Part shown: piece by piece, positions 20,977 to 30,417 of the stretch
Layout: each line of letters begins with the position of its first letter
How positions within the stretch are numbered: position 1 is the stretch's first letter
Source: Afifella sp. IM 167
GTDB taxonomy: Bacteria; Pseudomonadota; Alphaproteobacteria; Rhizobiales; Afifellaceae
Direction of reading: 5' to 3'
NCBI RefSeq assembly: GCF_020144925.1
Contig: NZ_NSLC01000012.1
Coordinates: 62,001 to 126,000 of the forward strand
Length of the DNA stretch: 64,000 bases
The notes under the pieces: generated by a model
Seen by the model: only the letters and a program-made list of their open reading frames with translations
Told to the model about the DNA's origin: nothing
Database searches by the model: none
Position numbers and translations under genes: made by a program

Positions 20977-22401
20977 ATGGCCAGCAACCTCAACGCCAAG
21001 GTGGCCGAGCTCTTCAACGAGCCCGGCTGCGCGACCAACCGCTCCAAGAGCGAGGGCGAGCGCAAGAAGGGCTGCGCCAAGCGTCTGACGCCTGGCGCCG
21101 CCGCCGGCGGCTGCGCCTTTGACGGAGCGAAAATCGCGCTCCAGCCGATCACCGATGCGGTGCATCTCGTCCACGGACCCTTCGCCTGCGAGGGCAATTC
21201 CTGGGACGGGCGCAACGTCGCCACCTCCGGGCCGAAGACCTATCGACTCGGGGTGACGACCGATCTTTCCGAGCTCGACATCGTCATGGGCAACGGGGAG
21301 AAGCGGCTCTACCGGGCGATCAAGGATGTCGTCGCCCGCTACGACCCGCCGGCGGTCTTCGTCTACGAGACCTGCGTGCCGGCGATGATCGGCGACGACA
21401 TCGACGCCGTCTGCCGGCATGCGGCCGAGAAGCTCGGCACGCCCTGCATCCCGGTCCATGCGCCCGGCTTTGCGGGCTCGAAAAACCTCGGCAACAAACT
21501 CGCCGGGGCGGCTCTCTTCGACCATGTCATCGGCACGGTCGAGCCCGAGACGACGACGCCGACCGACATCGTCATCCTCGGCGAATACAACCTTTCCGGC
21601 GAGCTCTGGCAGATCAGGCCGCTCCTGGAGCAGCTCGGCATCCGGGTCCTCGCCTGCATCACCGGCGATGCACGCTATCGCGAGATTGCGACGGCGCACC
21701 GGGCGCGCGTGACGATGGTGAGCTGCTCGGCAGCCCTCATCAACGTCGCCCGCAAGCTGGAGGAGCGCTGGGGCATTCCCTATTTCGAGGGCTCATTCTA
21801 CGGCATTTCGGACACCTCGACGGCGCTGCGCACCCTGGCGAAGCTGCTGGTGGAGCGCGGGGCGTCGGAGGGCCTTCTGGCGCGCACCGAGGCGCTGATC
21901 GCCGAGGAGGAAGCGCGGGCCTGGCAGCGCATCGCGCCCTACCGGCCGGTGCTGAAGGACAAGCGCGTCATTCTCTATACGGGGGGTGTCAAATCCTGGT
22001 CGATCGTCTCTGCCCTGCAGGAGGCGGGCATGAAGATCGTCGCCACCTCGGTGCGCAAATCGACCGATGAGGACAAGGCCCGCATCGAGGCGCTGATGGA
22101 GGATCCGCACATGGTGGGCTCCGTGCCGGCGCGCGAGATGTACGCGCAGCTGAAGCGGGGCGAGGCCGACATCCTCCTGTCCGGCGGCAAGACGCAGTTC
22201 GTGGCGCTGAAGGCGAAGGTGCCCTGGCTCGACATCAACCAGGAGCGCCATCAGGCCTATGCCGGCTACGACGGCATGGTGAACCTCGTCGCCGAGCTGG
22301 CGAAATCGCTCTCCAATCCGGTCTGGGAAGACATCCGCCGCCCGGCGCCCTGGGAGAAGGGCCCGGCGGAGGCTGGCGAACCCGCCGTGACCGAGGCGTG
22401 A
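20977..22401 (+). CDS. nifE: FeMo-cofactor scaffold subunit NifE
   Basis: 474 residues, homologous to NifD. Together with NifN it holds the NifB-cofactor while molybdenum and homocitrate are added. N-terminal cysteines 18, 33, 46 and 71 include the P-cluster-like ligands; FGPFACEGNSW-type and LGEYNLSGELWQIRPLLEQL segments are NifE-like. The ATG at 20977 follows GCAGGGAGG. The stop codon TGA lies 11 bases before the nifN start. Confidence 0.97.
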   Translation: MASNLNAKVAELFNEPGCATNRSKSEGERKKGCAKRLTPGAAAGGCAFDGAKIALQPITDAVHLVHGPFACEGNSWDGRNVATSGPKTYRLGVTTDLSELDIVMGNGEKRLYRAIKDVVARYDPPAVFVYETCVPAMIGDDIDAVCRHAAEKLGTPCIPVHAPGFAGSKNLGNKLAGAALFDHVIGTVEPETTTPTDIVILGEYNLSGELWQIRPLLEQLGIRVLACITGDARYREIATAHRARVTMVSCSAALINVARKLEERWGIPYFEGSFYGISDTSTALRTLAKLLVERGASEGLLARTEALIAEEEARAWQRIAPYRPVLKDKRVILYTGGVKSWSIVSALQEAGMKIVATSVRKSTDEDKARIEALMEDPHMVGSVPAREMYAQLKRGEADILLSGGKTQFVALKAKVPWLDINQERHQAYAGYDGMVNLVAELAKSLSNPVWEDIRRPAPWEKGPAEAGEPAVTEA

Positions 22402-22412
22402 GGGAGGGGCAT

Positions 22413-23810
22413 ATGGCAAGGCTCGTCACCCCGAGGAAGAACGCCTCGATCAACCCGCTCAAGACCTCGACGCCGATGGGCGCCGCGCTCGCCTATCTCG
22501 GTATCGACGGCGCCGTGCCGCTTTTTCACGGGGCGCAGGGCTGCTCGTCCTTCGCGCTGACGCTCGGCGTGCGCCACTTCAAGGAAGACATGCCCCTGCA
22601 GACGACCGCCATCGGCGAGGTGGAGACGGTGCTCGGCGGGGCGGAGAATCTGGAAGAGGCGCTGGTCAACGTCGCCGGGCGGATGAAGCCGAAATTCATC
22701 GGCGTCGCCTCGACGGCGCTGATCGAGACGCGGGGGGAGGATTTTCCCGCCGATATCGTCTCGATCCTGCGTCGCCGGCACGAGCTCGACCGCACCGCCG
22801 TCGTCTTCGCCTCGACGCCCGATTTCTCTGGCGCGCTGGAGGACGGATGGGCGAAGGCGGTGACGGCAATCATCGAATCCCTCGTCGTGCCCGGCGAGCG
22901 ACGGGCCAAGGCCGGCACGCAGATCAACATCCTGGCCGGTGTCCACCAGACGGCGGGCGATATCGACGCGCTGCGCGATCTCGCCGCCGCCTTCGGCCTG
23001 CGCGCGGTCGTCCTGCCGGACCTTTCCGGCTCGCTCGACGGGCATGTGAACGCCGAATTCAGCCCCGCCACCTCCGGGGGCACGGCACTGGAAGACATCG
23101 CCGATCTCGGCGAGGCGGTAGCCACGATCGCCATCGGCGAGCACATGCGGCCGGCGGCCGAGGCGCTGGAGGGGCTGACCGGCGTTCCCTCGCGGGTCTT
23201 TGCGACGCTGACGGGCCTGCAGCCGGCCGACGAGCTGATCGCCTTCCTCGCCGATATCTCGGGACGCGAGGTGCCGGCTTCGATCCGACGCCAGCGCAGC
23301 CAGCTCGTCGATGCCATGCTCGACTGCCATTTCTATCTCGGCGGGCGGAAGATCGCCCTCGGGGCGGATCCCGACCTTCTCTATTCCATGAGCGCCTTCT
23401 TCGCCGGGCTCGGAGCGAAGATCGTCGCGGCCGTGACGACGACGTCGCATTCGCCGCTGCTCGTCGAGGTGCCGGCCGAGGAGGTGGTGGTGGGCGATCT
23501 CATGGACCTTGAGGAGCGCGCGGGCGAGGCGGGCGCCGGGCTGATCGTCACCCACAGCCATGGGCGGCAGGCGGCCGAAAGGCTCGGCCTCAAGCATCTG
23601 CGGGTCGGCTTTCCGATCTTCGACCGGCTCGGCGTCCAGCACCGGGCCACGGTCGGCTACGCCGGCACGCGCAGCTTCCTCTACGAGGTGGCGAACATGT
23701 TCCTTGCCGATATCGGCGAGAAGACGCCGGAGGATTTCGCCTCCTCCCGGGTGCCGGAATTCCAGCTTCAGGAGAGCGACCATGCTGGCGCGACATTTGC
23801 AGGTCATTGA
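22413..23810 (+). CDS. nifN: FeMo-cofactor scaffold subunit NifN
   Basis: 465 residues from the ATG at 22413, placed 3 bases after an AGGGAGGGG ribosome site; an in-frame GTG at 22398 overlaps the nifE stop and is less likely. The N-terminus MARLVTPRKNASINPLK and the HGAQGCSSFALT segment (Cys44) are typical of NifN, as is the FPIFDRLGVQHRATVGYAG C-terminal motif. It pairs with NifE in the alpha2beta2 scaffold. The 3' end overlaps nifX by 29 bases. Confidence 0.97.
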   Translation: MARLVTPRKNASINPLKTSTPMGAALAYLGIDGAVPLFHGAQGCSSFALTLGVRHFKEDMPLQTTAIGEVETVLGGAENLEEALVNVAGRMKPKFIGVASTALIETRGEDFPADIVSILRRRHELDRTAVVFASTPDFSGALEDGWAKAVTAIIESLVVPGERRAKAGTQINILAGVHQTAGDIDALRDLAAAFGLRAVVLPDLSGSLDGHVNAEFSPATSGGTALEDIADLGEAVATIAIGEHMRPAAEALEGLTGVPSRVFATLTGLQPADELIAFLADISGREVPASIRRQRSQLVDAMLDCHFYLGGRKIALGADPDLLYSMSAFFAGLGAKIVAAVTTTSHSPLLVEVPAEEVVVGDLMDLEERAGEAGAGLIVTHSHGRQAAERLGLKHLRVGFPIFDRLGVQHRATVGYAGTRSFLYEVANMFLADIGEKTPEDFASSRVPEFQLQESDHAGATFAGH

Positions 23811-24270
23811 GGACGAGGACGCCATGCCGGAGGGCGAGGCCGAGCCGCGGCTGCGGATCGCGGTGGCGACGCAGGATTTGAAAAACCTCAACGCCCATTT
23901 CGGCTCGGCGAAGAAGTTCGCCATCTACGAGGTCACGGCCGATTCCAGCCGTTTCGTCTCGGCGGCGGCCTTCGAAGAGGTTTCCGACGAGAGCGGCGCG
24001 CACCGCCCGGAAGGCGAGGACCGCATCACGCCGAAGGTGGAGGCGCTGAAAGGCTGCCATCTCCTCTTCTGCCTCGCCATCGGCGGGCCGTCGGCGGCCA
24101 AGGTGATCAACGCCAAGATCCATCCCGTGAAACTGCCGCGGCCCGAGCCGATCGACGAAGTGATCGGGCGCGTGCAGACGATGATGGAGGGCAATCCGCC
24201 GCCCTGGCTGCGCAAGGTGATGGGCCTCGCCCAGCCGCGGCGGATGGATTTTCTCGACGAGGAAGATTGA
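23782..24270 (+). CDS. nifX: nitrogen fixation protein NifX
   Basis: 162 residues. NifX binds NifB-cofactor and the VK-cluster and shuttles them to NifEN. The core RIAVATQDLKNLNAHFGSAKK begins at about residue 25, followed by RITPKVEALKGCHLLFCLAIGGPSAAKVI. The chosen ATG overlaps the end of nifN and has AGGAGAG 6 bases upstream; another ATG 14 codons later would also leave the whole domain. Confidence 0.93.
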   Translation: MLARHLQVIEDEDAMPEGEAEPRLRIAVATQDLKNLNAHFGSAKKFAIYEVTADSSRFVSAAAFEEVSDESGAHRPEGEDRITPKVEALKGCHLLFCLAIGGPSAAKVINAKIHPVKLPRPEPIDEVIGRVQTMMEGNPPPWLRKVMGLAQPRRMDFLDEED

Positions 24271-24283
24271 GGGGAGAGCCGCG

Positions 24284-24763
24284 ATGTCGACGGAGACGGT
24301 GGTACGGCAGGTGATGAGCGACGCCGAGGCGATGGCGACGCCCTTCATCAAGTCGCTGGTGGCGCTGATCCGCGCCGACGACACCTATGGCGTGTGGGAG
24401 GAGAAGGGCGACGGCGACCTTCTCGCCGAGTTCATCGTCACGGCCGACGAGCGGCGCGAAATCCCGATCATCGGCGATCCCGATCCCGATCTCATCGACC
24501 GGGTGGAGAAGTACTACCGCGCGGTCGGGCTCGCGGTGGAGCGCGAGACCGGCCTCATGGCCTCGCCGATGATGACCATGCATTACGAGGGCTTCGGTCG
24601 GGTGATCCTCACCACCGGCAAGCTGGTCATTTTCTCCAAATCGCTGCGCGACGTGCATCGCTTCGGCTTTGACAGCCTCGCCGCGCTGGCGGCCGAGGGC
24701 GGCAAGGTCGTCGCCAAGGCGATGAAGGAGATCGAGACCTATCCGGAAGTGGCGCGCGCCTGA
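24284..24763 (+). CDS. NifX-associated protein (DUF269)
   Basis: 159 residues of the DUF269 family, always found behind nifX; core segments are FIKSLVALIRADDTYGVWEEK, DPDPDLIDRVEKYYRAVGLA and MMTMHYEGFGRVILTTGKL. Function is undefined, though the linkage suggests a part in cofactor trafficking. It starts 13 bases after nifX with a GGGGAGAG site. Confidence 0.9.
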   Translation: MSTETVVRQVMSDAEAMATPFIKSLVALIRADDTYGVWEEKGDGDLLAEFIVTADERREIPIIGDPDPDLIDRVEKYYRAVGLAVERETGLMASPMMTMHYEGFGRVILTTGKLVIFSKSLRDVHRFGFDSLAALAAEGGKVVAKAMKEIETYPEVARA

Positions 24764-24818
24764 GCGCTCCGCAGGAAACGAGCGCGCCGCGGCGCGGGGG
24801 CAAGGAAGGAATATTCGG

Positions 24819-25115
24819 ATGAGCTTTCAAACACGCGACGGGCGCGACTGGATGCCGGAATATCTGATGTCCATCGATCCGAAGGTTTGCATCGGCTGCG
24901 GGCGCTGCTTCAAGGTCTGCGCGCGCTCCGTGATGACGCTGCGCGGCGTGACTGAGGACGGCGAGTTCGTCGATATGGACGAGGAGGACGAGGACGAGCT
25001 GGAGCGCAAGGTGATGGTGATCGCCGACGGCGGCAACTGCATCGGCTGCGGCGCCTGCTACCGCGTCTGCCCGACCGGCGCCCAGACGCATGCCGCCGAG
25101 GCGATGGCGGCGTGA
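24819..25115 (+). CDS. fdxB: nif-specific ferredoxin III (FdxB)
   Basis: 98 residues, two [4Fe-4S] clusters: C24-x2-C27-x2-C30-x3-C34 and C74-x2-C77-x2-C80-x3-C84, separated by an acidic insert (DMDEEDEDELE). This layout is typical of FdxB, which sits after nifX and DUF269 in alphaproteobacterial clusters and is thought to serve NifB or NifEN maturation. The TGA overlaps the nifQ ATG. Confidence 0.93.
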   Translation: MSFQTRDGRDWMPEYLMSIDPKVCIGCGRCFKVCARSVMTLRGVTEDGEFVDMDEEDEDELERKVMVIADGGNCIGCGACYRVCPTGAQTHAAEAMAA

Positions 25116-25717
25116 TGCTCAAGCCGGTCGACATCTACGACCGGCTGATGGCAGGGCGCGGCGACGCGGCGGATCCCTTCAACTGCCATATCGTCGCCTC
25201 GATCCTTGCCCTGGCCGGCGCAGAGACGGGGGGCCTCTGCGCCGGCTGCGGGCTTTCGGGCGAAGCGCTTTCGCAGCTTGTGGCGAGCCTGTTTCCCGGC
25301 GCCGACCTTCGCGGCAGCGAATTCGGCGAGGATCCGCGGTTGAGCGAGGAAGAAGCTTCTCTCCTTGACCTTTTGGCTCGGTTTTCGACGAGCGCCTCGC
25401 CGCTCGAGGAAACCCTTGCGGCGATGATCGCTCGGCGGGCGCAGCGGGCCAATCATCTCTGGCAGGATCTGGGGCTTGAAAACCGCGGCGAGCTCTCGCG
25501 CCTGATGGAGCTGCATTTTGCGCCGCTGGCCGCGCGCAACCGGCAGGACATGAAGTGGAAGAAGTTCTTCTACCGCATGATTTGCGCCGATACCGGCTAC
25601 AGCCTGTGCACCGCGCCTTCCTGCTCCGAATGCGCCGATTTCGACGCCTGCTTCGGCGACGAGGCGGGGCCGAGCCTCTTTGCCCATACCAGGCGCGGGG
25701 CCGAGACGGCCCTCTGA
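25115..25717 (+). CDS. nifQ: NifQ, molybdenum donor for FeMo-cofactor
   Basis: 200 residues with the diagnostic C-terminal C165-x4-C170-x2-C173-x5-C179 motif (CTAPSCSECADFDAC) and the WKKFFYRMIC segment. NifQ carries a Mo-Fe-S cluster and delivers molybdenum to NifEN. The start overlaps the fdxB stop (TGATG); an in-frame GTG one codon earlier is less likely. Last gene of the nifH operon as read. Confidence 0.93.
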   Translation: MLKPVDIYDRLMAGRGDAADPFNCHIVASILALAGAETGGLCAGCGLSGEALSQLVASLFPGADLRGSEFGEDPRLSEEEASLLDLLARFSTSASPLEETLAAMIARRAQRANHLWQDLGLENRGELSRLMELHFAPLAARNRQDMKWKKFFYRMICADTGYSLCTAPSCSECADFDACFGDEAGPSLFAHTRRGAETAL

Positions 25718-25743
25718 GGGCTCTCTTCGGGGCGAAAGCGACC

Positions 25744-25759
25744 TGTCGACTTTGCGACA
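25744..25759 (+). promoter_or_regulatory. NifA upstream activator site of the iscA-nifUSVW operon
   Basis: TGT-CGACTTTGCG-ACA, a perfect NifA site 62 bases before the -24 element. Confidence 0.78.
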
Positions 25760-25821
25760 TTGCAGCGAAGCCGACAATGTCGGAAACCCATAATATATAA
25801 CAATATCATATAATTAGCGTT

Positions 25822-25837
25822 TGGCATGGGCCTTGCT
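25822..25837 (+). promoter_or_regulatory. sigma-54 promoter of the iscA-nifUSVW operon
   Basis: TGGCATG-GGCC-TTGCT, about 28 bases before the iscA start. The upstream DNA (25785-25820) is markedly AT-rich, as expected for an activator-looped promoter. Confidence 0.88.
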
Positions 25838-25864
25838 CGGCGTCTTCCAGAAGGAGACCTGCCG

Positions 25865-26185
25865 ATGATCCATCTGACCGATTCCGCCGCTTCCGCGCTC
25901 CGCTCGGCGATCGAGGGAGCCGAACACCCCGTGGGAGGCCTGCGCCTGATGGTCGAGGTCGGCGGATGCGCCGGCTACAAGTACATGATGGGCCTCGTGG
26001 AGGCGGGCGAGCCGGAGGACGCCGTCTTCGAGAGCGAGGGCATCCGCGTCTTCGTCGACGGGGAGAGCCTGCCGCATCTGGCCGGCACCACCGTCGATTT
26101 CGTCTCCAGCCTGGAAGGGGCCGGCTTCACCTTCGAAAACCCGCAGGCGGCCTGGAGCTGCTCCTGCGGCAGGTCTTTCGGCTGA
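25865..26185 (+). CDS. iscA: nif-linked A-type iron-sulfur carrier (IscA/HesB family)
   Basis: 106 residues from the ATG at 25865 (AAGGAGA 10 bases upstream). Cluster ligands are Cys35 (GGCAGYKY), Cys99 and Cys101 (SCSCG), the standard C-x63-C-x-C of A-type carriers. It heads the nifU-nifS operon, so it probably takes [Fe-S] units made by NifS/NifU to nitrogenase components. Also called iscN in some rhizobia. Confidence 0.92.
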   Translation: MIHLTDSAASALRSAIEGAEHPVGGLRLMVEVGGCAGYKYMMGLVEAGEPEDAVFESEGIRVFVDGESLPHLAGTTVDFVSSLEGAGFTFENPQAAWSCSCGRSFG

Positions 26186-26196
26186 GGGAGGTGCCT

Positions 26197-26625
26197 ATGT
26201 CCGCAGCCCAGCCCAAGCGCATCGAGGACGAGGCCTGCGCCGGTCCGCAGCCCGCCCGCACGACGCTCATCCAGCTTTCTTCCTCGCAGCGCATCGCGAG
26301 CAGCCGCCCGCCGCGCCCCGAGCCGGCCGAGGAAGCGCCGGCCGAGCCGGAATCGGAAGAGGTCCGGGCCGAAAAATTCCGCCGCATCGAGGCGGCGATC
26401 GACGAGATCCGCTCCTTCCTCGTGCGCGACGGGGGCGACTGCAAGCTCGTCGCCGTCGAAGGCAACAAGGTGAAGATCCAGCTGACCGGCGCCTGCGTCG
26501 GTTGCCAGCTCGCCAGCGTCACCGTTGGCGGCATCCAGATGAAGCTGATGGCCAAGCTCGGCTTTCCGGTCCGCGTCATTCCCGTGCCGGGGCCGGTCAA
26601 GGCGCCAGTGAAGGGAGATCGTTGA
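26197..26625 (+). CDS. nifU: NifU, C-terminal-domain-only form
   Basis: 142 residues. Only the C-terminal NifU domain is present (about 58-135) with its CVGC cluster site (Cys100, Cys103) in LTGACVGCQLASVTVGG. The IscU-like N-terminal scaffold and central [2Fe-2S] domain of Azotobacter NifU are absent. In their place is a 55-residue Pro/Glu-rich leader. Short NifU proteins of this kind occur in other alphaproteobacteria. It sits between iscA and nifS, 11 bases after iscA, so it is the likely cluster scaffold or carrier for NifS sulfur. Confidence 0.88.
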   Translation: MSAAQPKRIEDEACAGPQPARTTLIQLSSSQRIASSRPPRPEPAEEAPAEPESEEVRAEKFRRIEAAIDEIRSFLVRDGGDCKLVAVEGNKVKIQLTGACVGCQLASVTVGGIQMKLMAKLGFPVRVIPVPGPVKAPVKGDR

Positions 26626-26626
26626 G

Positions 26627-27865
26627 ATGCTGCAGAAGACCCCCGTGCGTCCCGTCTACCTCGATGCCAATGCCACGACGCGCCTCGACCCGCTGGCGCT
26701 GGAGGCGATGCTTCCCTTCCTGAAGGGCGAGTTCGGCAATCCTTCCTCGCTGCACGGCCACGGCCAGCCGGCGAAGGCCGTGCTCGGCCGCGCCCGCGCC
26801 GCCGTCGCCGCGCTGATCGGCGCGGAGGAAAGCGAGATCGTCTTCACCTCCGGCGGCACGGAGGCGAACAACGCGGCGATCCTCTCGGCCCTTGCAACGC
26901 AGGAAGGGCGCGACGAGATCGTCACCTCCGCCGTCGAGCATCCGGCGGTTCTCGCGCTCTGCGCCCATCTCGCCCAGAGCCGGGGCATCAAGGTCCATGT
27001 CATCCCGGTCGACGGCTGCGGGCGGCTCGACATGGAGGCGTATCGCGCCGCGCTCGGGCCCAAGACGGCGCTCGCTTCGATCATGTGGGCGAACAACGAA
27101 ACCGGCACGCTCTTCCCGGTGGAGGAACTCGCCGATCTCGCCCACGAGGCGGGAGCGCTCTTCCATACCGACGCCGTGCAGGCTGCCGGGCGGGTCCCGG
27201 TCCGGCTCTCGGCGGTGGCGGCCGACTTCCTGTCGCTCTCGGCCCACAAGTTCCATGGGCCGAAGGGCGTCGGCGCGCTCTTCGTGCGCAAGGGCACGGC
27301 CTTCTCGCCGCTCATTCGCGGCGGCAAGCAGGAGCGCGGGCGCCGGGCCGGCACGGAGAACGTCGCCGGGATCGCCGGGCTCGGCGCGGCGGCGAGCCTT
27401 GCCGCATGGCATCTCTTGACCGACAGCGACCGGATCGCCGGCCTGCGGGACCGGCTGGAGGCCGGCATCGCCGAACTCTTCCCCCATGCAACGGTCCTCG
27501 GGGACACATCGAACCGGCTGCCGAACACCGCCTCGATCGCCTTCGACAAGGTGGACGGGGAGGGGCTCCTTGTCCTCCTCGCGCAGATGGGCGTCGCCGT
27601 CTCCGGCGGCTCGGCCTGCGCCTCGGGCATGATGGAGCCTTCGCATGTCCTGAAGGCGATGAAGCTCAAGACGGACCTCCTCTTCGGTGCGGTGCGCTTT
27701 TCGCTTTCGCGCGACAACGACGCGGAGGACATCGAGCGGGCGCTCGCCGCCCTGCCGGCGGCGATGGACAAGCTGTGCGGGCCGACGCCCTTCCGCCGCG
27801 CCGTGGAGGAAGCGGCCGCGGCGCTCCACCCCGCGCCACGGGCCTCGCTCCGAAAGGTCGCCTGA
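26627..27865 (+). CDS. nifS: cysteine desulfurase NifS
   Basis: PLP enzyme supplying sulfur from cysteine for nitrogenase Fe-S clusters. It is 412 residues with PLP-binding Lys208 ([11 protein letters not shown]), substrate site His105 (VEHPAVL) and the persulfide Cys331 in [10 protein letters not shown]-terminal [12 protein letters not shown] is typical of NifS. It starts 1 base after the nifU stop; its own stop overlaps the nifV start. Confidence 0.96.
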   Translation: MLQKTPVRPVYLDANATTRLDPLALEAMLPFLKGEFGNPSSLHGHGQPAKAVLGRARAAVAALIGAEESEIVFTSGGTEANNAAILSALATQEGRDEIVTSAVEHPAVLALCAHLAQSRGIKVHVIPVDGCGRLDMEAYRAALGPKTALASIMWANNETGTLFPVEELADLAHEAGALFHTDAVQAAGRVPVRLSAVAADFLSLSAHKFHGPKGVGALFVRKGTAFSPLIRGGKQERGRRAGTENVAGIAGLGAAASLAAWHLLTDSDRIAGLRDRLEAGIAELFPHATVLGDTSNRLPNTASIAFDKVDGEGLLVLLAQMGVAVSGGSACASGMMEPSHVLKAMKLKTDLLFGAVRFSLSRDNDAEDIERALAALPAAMDKLCGPTPFRRAVEEAAAALHPAPRASLRKVA

Positions 27866-29031
27866 TGCTCGCGCAGCTTCCCCGCATCCTGATCAACGAT
27901 TCGACCCTGCGCGACGGCGAGCAGGCGCCGGGCGTCGCGTTCTCGCCGGAAGAGAAGGTGGCGATCGCGCTCGCCCTGGAAGCGGCGGGCGTCGACGAGA
28001 TCGAGGCCGGCACGCCGGCGATGGGCGGCGCCGAGATTGAGAGCATCGCCGCCGTGGGCGCGGCGCTCACCACGGCGCGCGCCGTCAGCTGGTGCCGGAT
28101 GACGCGGCGCGACGTCGACGCGGCGGTGGCGACGGGACTTGCCGCCATCAATCTGTCCGTGCCGATGTCGGACCGGCAGATCGCGGCGAAGTTCGGCACC
28201 TGCCGCGAGGACGTGCTCGCGCGCATCCGCGACGTGATCCCCTATGCCCGGGGCCGGGGCCTCGAGGTCTTCATGGGCGGCGAGGATTCCAGCCGGGGCG
28301 ATGCGGAATTCCTCCTGCGGGCGATCGAGACGGCCGAGGCGGCCGGCGCCACCAAGTTCCGCTTCGCCGACACGGTCGGCATCCTCGATCCCTTCGCCAC
28401 GCACGCGATCTTCGAGCGCCTGCGGGGGGCCAGCGGGATCGGGCTGGAATTCCACGGCCATGACGATCTCGGCCTGGCGACCGCGAACACGCTCGCCGCC
28501 ATCAAGGCGGGCGCCAGCCATGCCTCCGTCTGCGTCCTCGGTCTCGGCGAGCGCGCCGGCAACGCGCCCCTGGAAGAGGTCGCGGCCGTCATCGACCACG
28601 TCACCGACTTCCGCACCGGCATCGACCCGACGCGGCTCGGCGCGCTCGCCGACCTCGTCGCCCTGGCGGCGCGCCGGCCGATCCCGGCGGCGAAGTCGAT
28701 CGTCGGCGCGGCGGTGTTCACGCACGAATCCGGCATCCACGTCTCCGGGCTGCTGCGCGACCCGGCCACCTATGAGGGCGTCGATCCGGCCCGCTTCGGC
28801 CGGTCCCGCTCCATCGTGCTGGGCAAGCATTCCGGCATGGCGGCGCTGAAGCATGCCCTGACGACGCTCGGCATCGCCGCTGACGAATGCTCGGCCGAGC
28901 GGCTTCTGGAGCGGGTGAAACGACGCGCGGCGGCGGCCAAGCGCGCCGTCGCCATCTGCGAGATCGCCGACCTTTACGCCGACATGCTGGCGGACGAGAC
29001 GGCCGCCTTCAGCTCAAGGGAAGAGGCCTGA
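27865..29031 (+). CDS. nifV: homocitrate synthase NifV
   Basis: Condenses acetyl-CoA and 2-oxoglutarate to R-homocitrate, the organic ligand of FeMo-co. It is 388 residues with [17 protein letters not shown] at the N-terminus, the metal-binding FHGHDDLG, and [11 protein letters not shown]. It lacks the LeuA regulatory domain. Overlaps nifS by one base (TGATG). Presence of nifV implies nitrogen fixation without plant-supplied homocitrate. Confidence 0.95.
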   Translation: MLAQLPRILINDSTLRDGEQAPGVAFSPEEKVAIALALEAAGVDEIEAGTPAMGGAEIESIAAVGAALTTARAVSWCRMTRRDVDAAVATGLAAINLSVPMSDRQIAAKFGTCREDVLARIRDVIPYARGRGLEVFMGGEDSSRGDAEFLLRAIETAEAAGATKFRFADTVGILDPFATHAIFERLRGASGIGLEFHGHDDLGLATANTLAAIKAGASHASVCVLGLGERAGNAPLEEVAAVIDHVTDFRTGIDPTRLGALADLVALAARRPIPAAKSIVGAAVFTHESGIHVSGLLRDPATYEGVDPARFGRSRSIVLGKHSGMAALKHALTTLGIAADECSAERLLERVKRRAAAAKRAVAICEIADLYADMLADETAAFSSREEA

Positions 29032-29363
29032 TGGACATCCTCGAAAAGCTCGGCACGCTCTCCTCGGCGGAGGAGTTCTTCGACACGCTCGGCGTCGCGT
29101 ACGACCCCGAGGTCCTGCGGGTGGCGCGCCTGCACATCCTCAAGCGCATGGGCGAGTATCTTTCCGGCGACAGCCTGGCGGGGCTTGGCGAGGCCGAGAC
29201 GGAGGCCGCCTGCCGGGCGCATCTTCAGCGCGCCTATGCCGACTTCACCCGTTCCTCGCCGCTGAAGGAGCGCGTCTTCAAGGTGCTGAAGGACGCCACC
29301 GGCGAGAAGCCGTCGCCGCGCCGGCCCTTCGTGCCGCTCTCCAGCCTGACCGGCCAGGATTGA
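29031..29363 (+). CDS. nifW: nitrogenase-stabilizing/protective protein NifW
   Basis: 110 residues; the NifW core includes LSSAEEFFDTLGVAYDPEVL and AYADFTRSSPLKERVFKVLK. NifW binds NifDK during maturation and protects it from oxygen. Overlaps the nifV stop by one base. End of this operon; the fix promoter follows. Confidence 0.93.
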   Translation: MDILEKLGTLSSAEEFFDTLGVAYDPEVLRVARLHILKRMGEYLSGDSLAGLGEAETEAACRAHLQRAYADFTRSSPLKERVFKVLKDATGEKPSPRRPFVPLSSLTGQD

Positions 29364-29372
29364 TGGGCGCTC

Positions 29373-29388
29373 TGTCGGGTTTGCGACA
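29373..29388 (+). promoter_or_regulatory. NifA upstream activator site of fixABCX
   Basis: TGT-CGGGTTTGCG-ACA, a perfect NifA site 10 bases after the nifW stop and 86 bases before the -24 element. Confidence 0.78.
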
Positions 29389-29474
29389 GCTTCGTCCGGT
29401 TTCAGCGTTCGGCCCTGTCGGCCGCGTTTTTGAGAAAATCGTTTGTTTTCAGATGCCTGCAGGTAAGTGCGGAT

Positions 29475-29490
29475 TGGCACGCGGATTGCG
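29475..29490 (+). promoter_or_regulatory. sigma-54 promoter of fixABCX
   Basis: TGGCACG-CGGA-TTGCG, canonical -24/-12 element 58 bases before fixA. Confidence 0.9.
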
Positions 29491-29547
29491 ATCCTCCTTC
29501 CTGAAGGCAGCTCCGGCCAGAGCCGGACGCAACCGAGGGTGAGAAAG

Positions 29548-30417
29548 ATGCACATCGTCGTCTGCATCAAGCAGGTTCCGGACAGCGCCCAGATCCGCGT
29601 CCATCCGGTGACCAACACCATCATGCGGCAGGGGGTGCCCACCATCATCAACCCCTACGACCTCTTCGCGCTGGAAGAGGCGCTGCGCCTGCGCGACAGG
29701 CTCGGCGGGGAGGTGACGGTGCTGACCATGGGCCCGCCGATGGCCGAGGACAGCCTAAGAAAGGCGCTGACGTTCGGCGCCGACCGGGCCGTGCTCCTGA
29801 CGGACCGCTTCTTCGCCGGCTCCGACACGCTGGCGACGAGCTACGCGCTGTCGTCCGCCATCAAGAAGATCGGCGAGACCTGGGGCCCGGTGGGTATCGT
29901 CTTCGCCGGCAAGCAGACGATCGACGGCGACACGGCGCAGGTCGGACCCGGCATCGCCACCCGCATGGGCTTCAACCAGCTCACCTATGTCGCCGCCATC
30001 TGCGACGTCGATACCGAGAAGGGCATCGTGGAAGTGGAGCGGCGCGCGGAAGGCGGGGTGCAGGTGCTGCAGACGAAGCTGCCGGTGCTCATCACCATGC
30101 TGGAAGGCTCCAACGAGATGCGCCGCGGCTCACTGACCAGCGCGCTCAGGGCCGCCAATGCGGAGATCACCACCTGGAACGCCGAAGCGGCCGGCGTGCC
30201 CGACGTGCAGAGCTGCGGCCTGCGCGGCTCGCCGACCGTCGTCAAGCGCGTCTTCGCGCCGACGCCGCGGGCCGAAAGAGCCGAGGAGATCGGCAAGCCG
30301 GGCATGTCCTTCGAGGAACTGGCGGATGCGGCGATGGACGAGATCTTCGCCCGCCATCCGACCGTCGAGGCCGATCTCAGGGAATTCGCTGCCGGACAGC
30401 AGGAGGAATGGCGATGA
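29548..30417 (+). CDS. fixA: electron transfer flavoprotein beta subunit FixA
   Basis: 289 residues starting [20 protein letters not shown], typical ETF-beta/FixA, with the [20 protein letters not shown]-site motif. FixAB plus FixCX form an electron-bifurcating complex that oxidises NADH, reduces quinone and sends low-potential electrons to ferredoxin or flavodoxin for nitrogenase. The open frame extends upstream but the ATG at 29548 fits the family start. Confidence 0.96.
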   Translation: MHIVVCIKQVPDSAQIRVHPVTNTIMRQGVPTIINPYDLFALEEALRLRDRLGGEVTVLTMGPPMAEDSLRKALTFGADRAVLLTDRFFAGSDTLATSYALSSAIKKIGETWGPVGIVFAGKQTIDGDTAQVGPGIATRMGFNQLTYVAAICDVDTEKGIVEVERRAEGGVQVLQTKLPVLITMLEGSNEMRRGSLTSALRAANAEITTWNAEAAGVPDVQSCGLRGSPTVVKRVFAPTPRAERAEEIGKPGMSFEELADAAMDEIFARHPTVEADLREFAAGQQEEWR

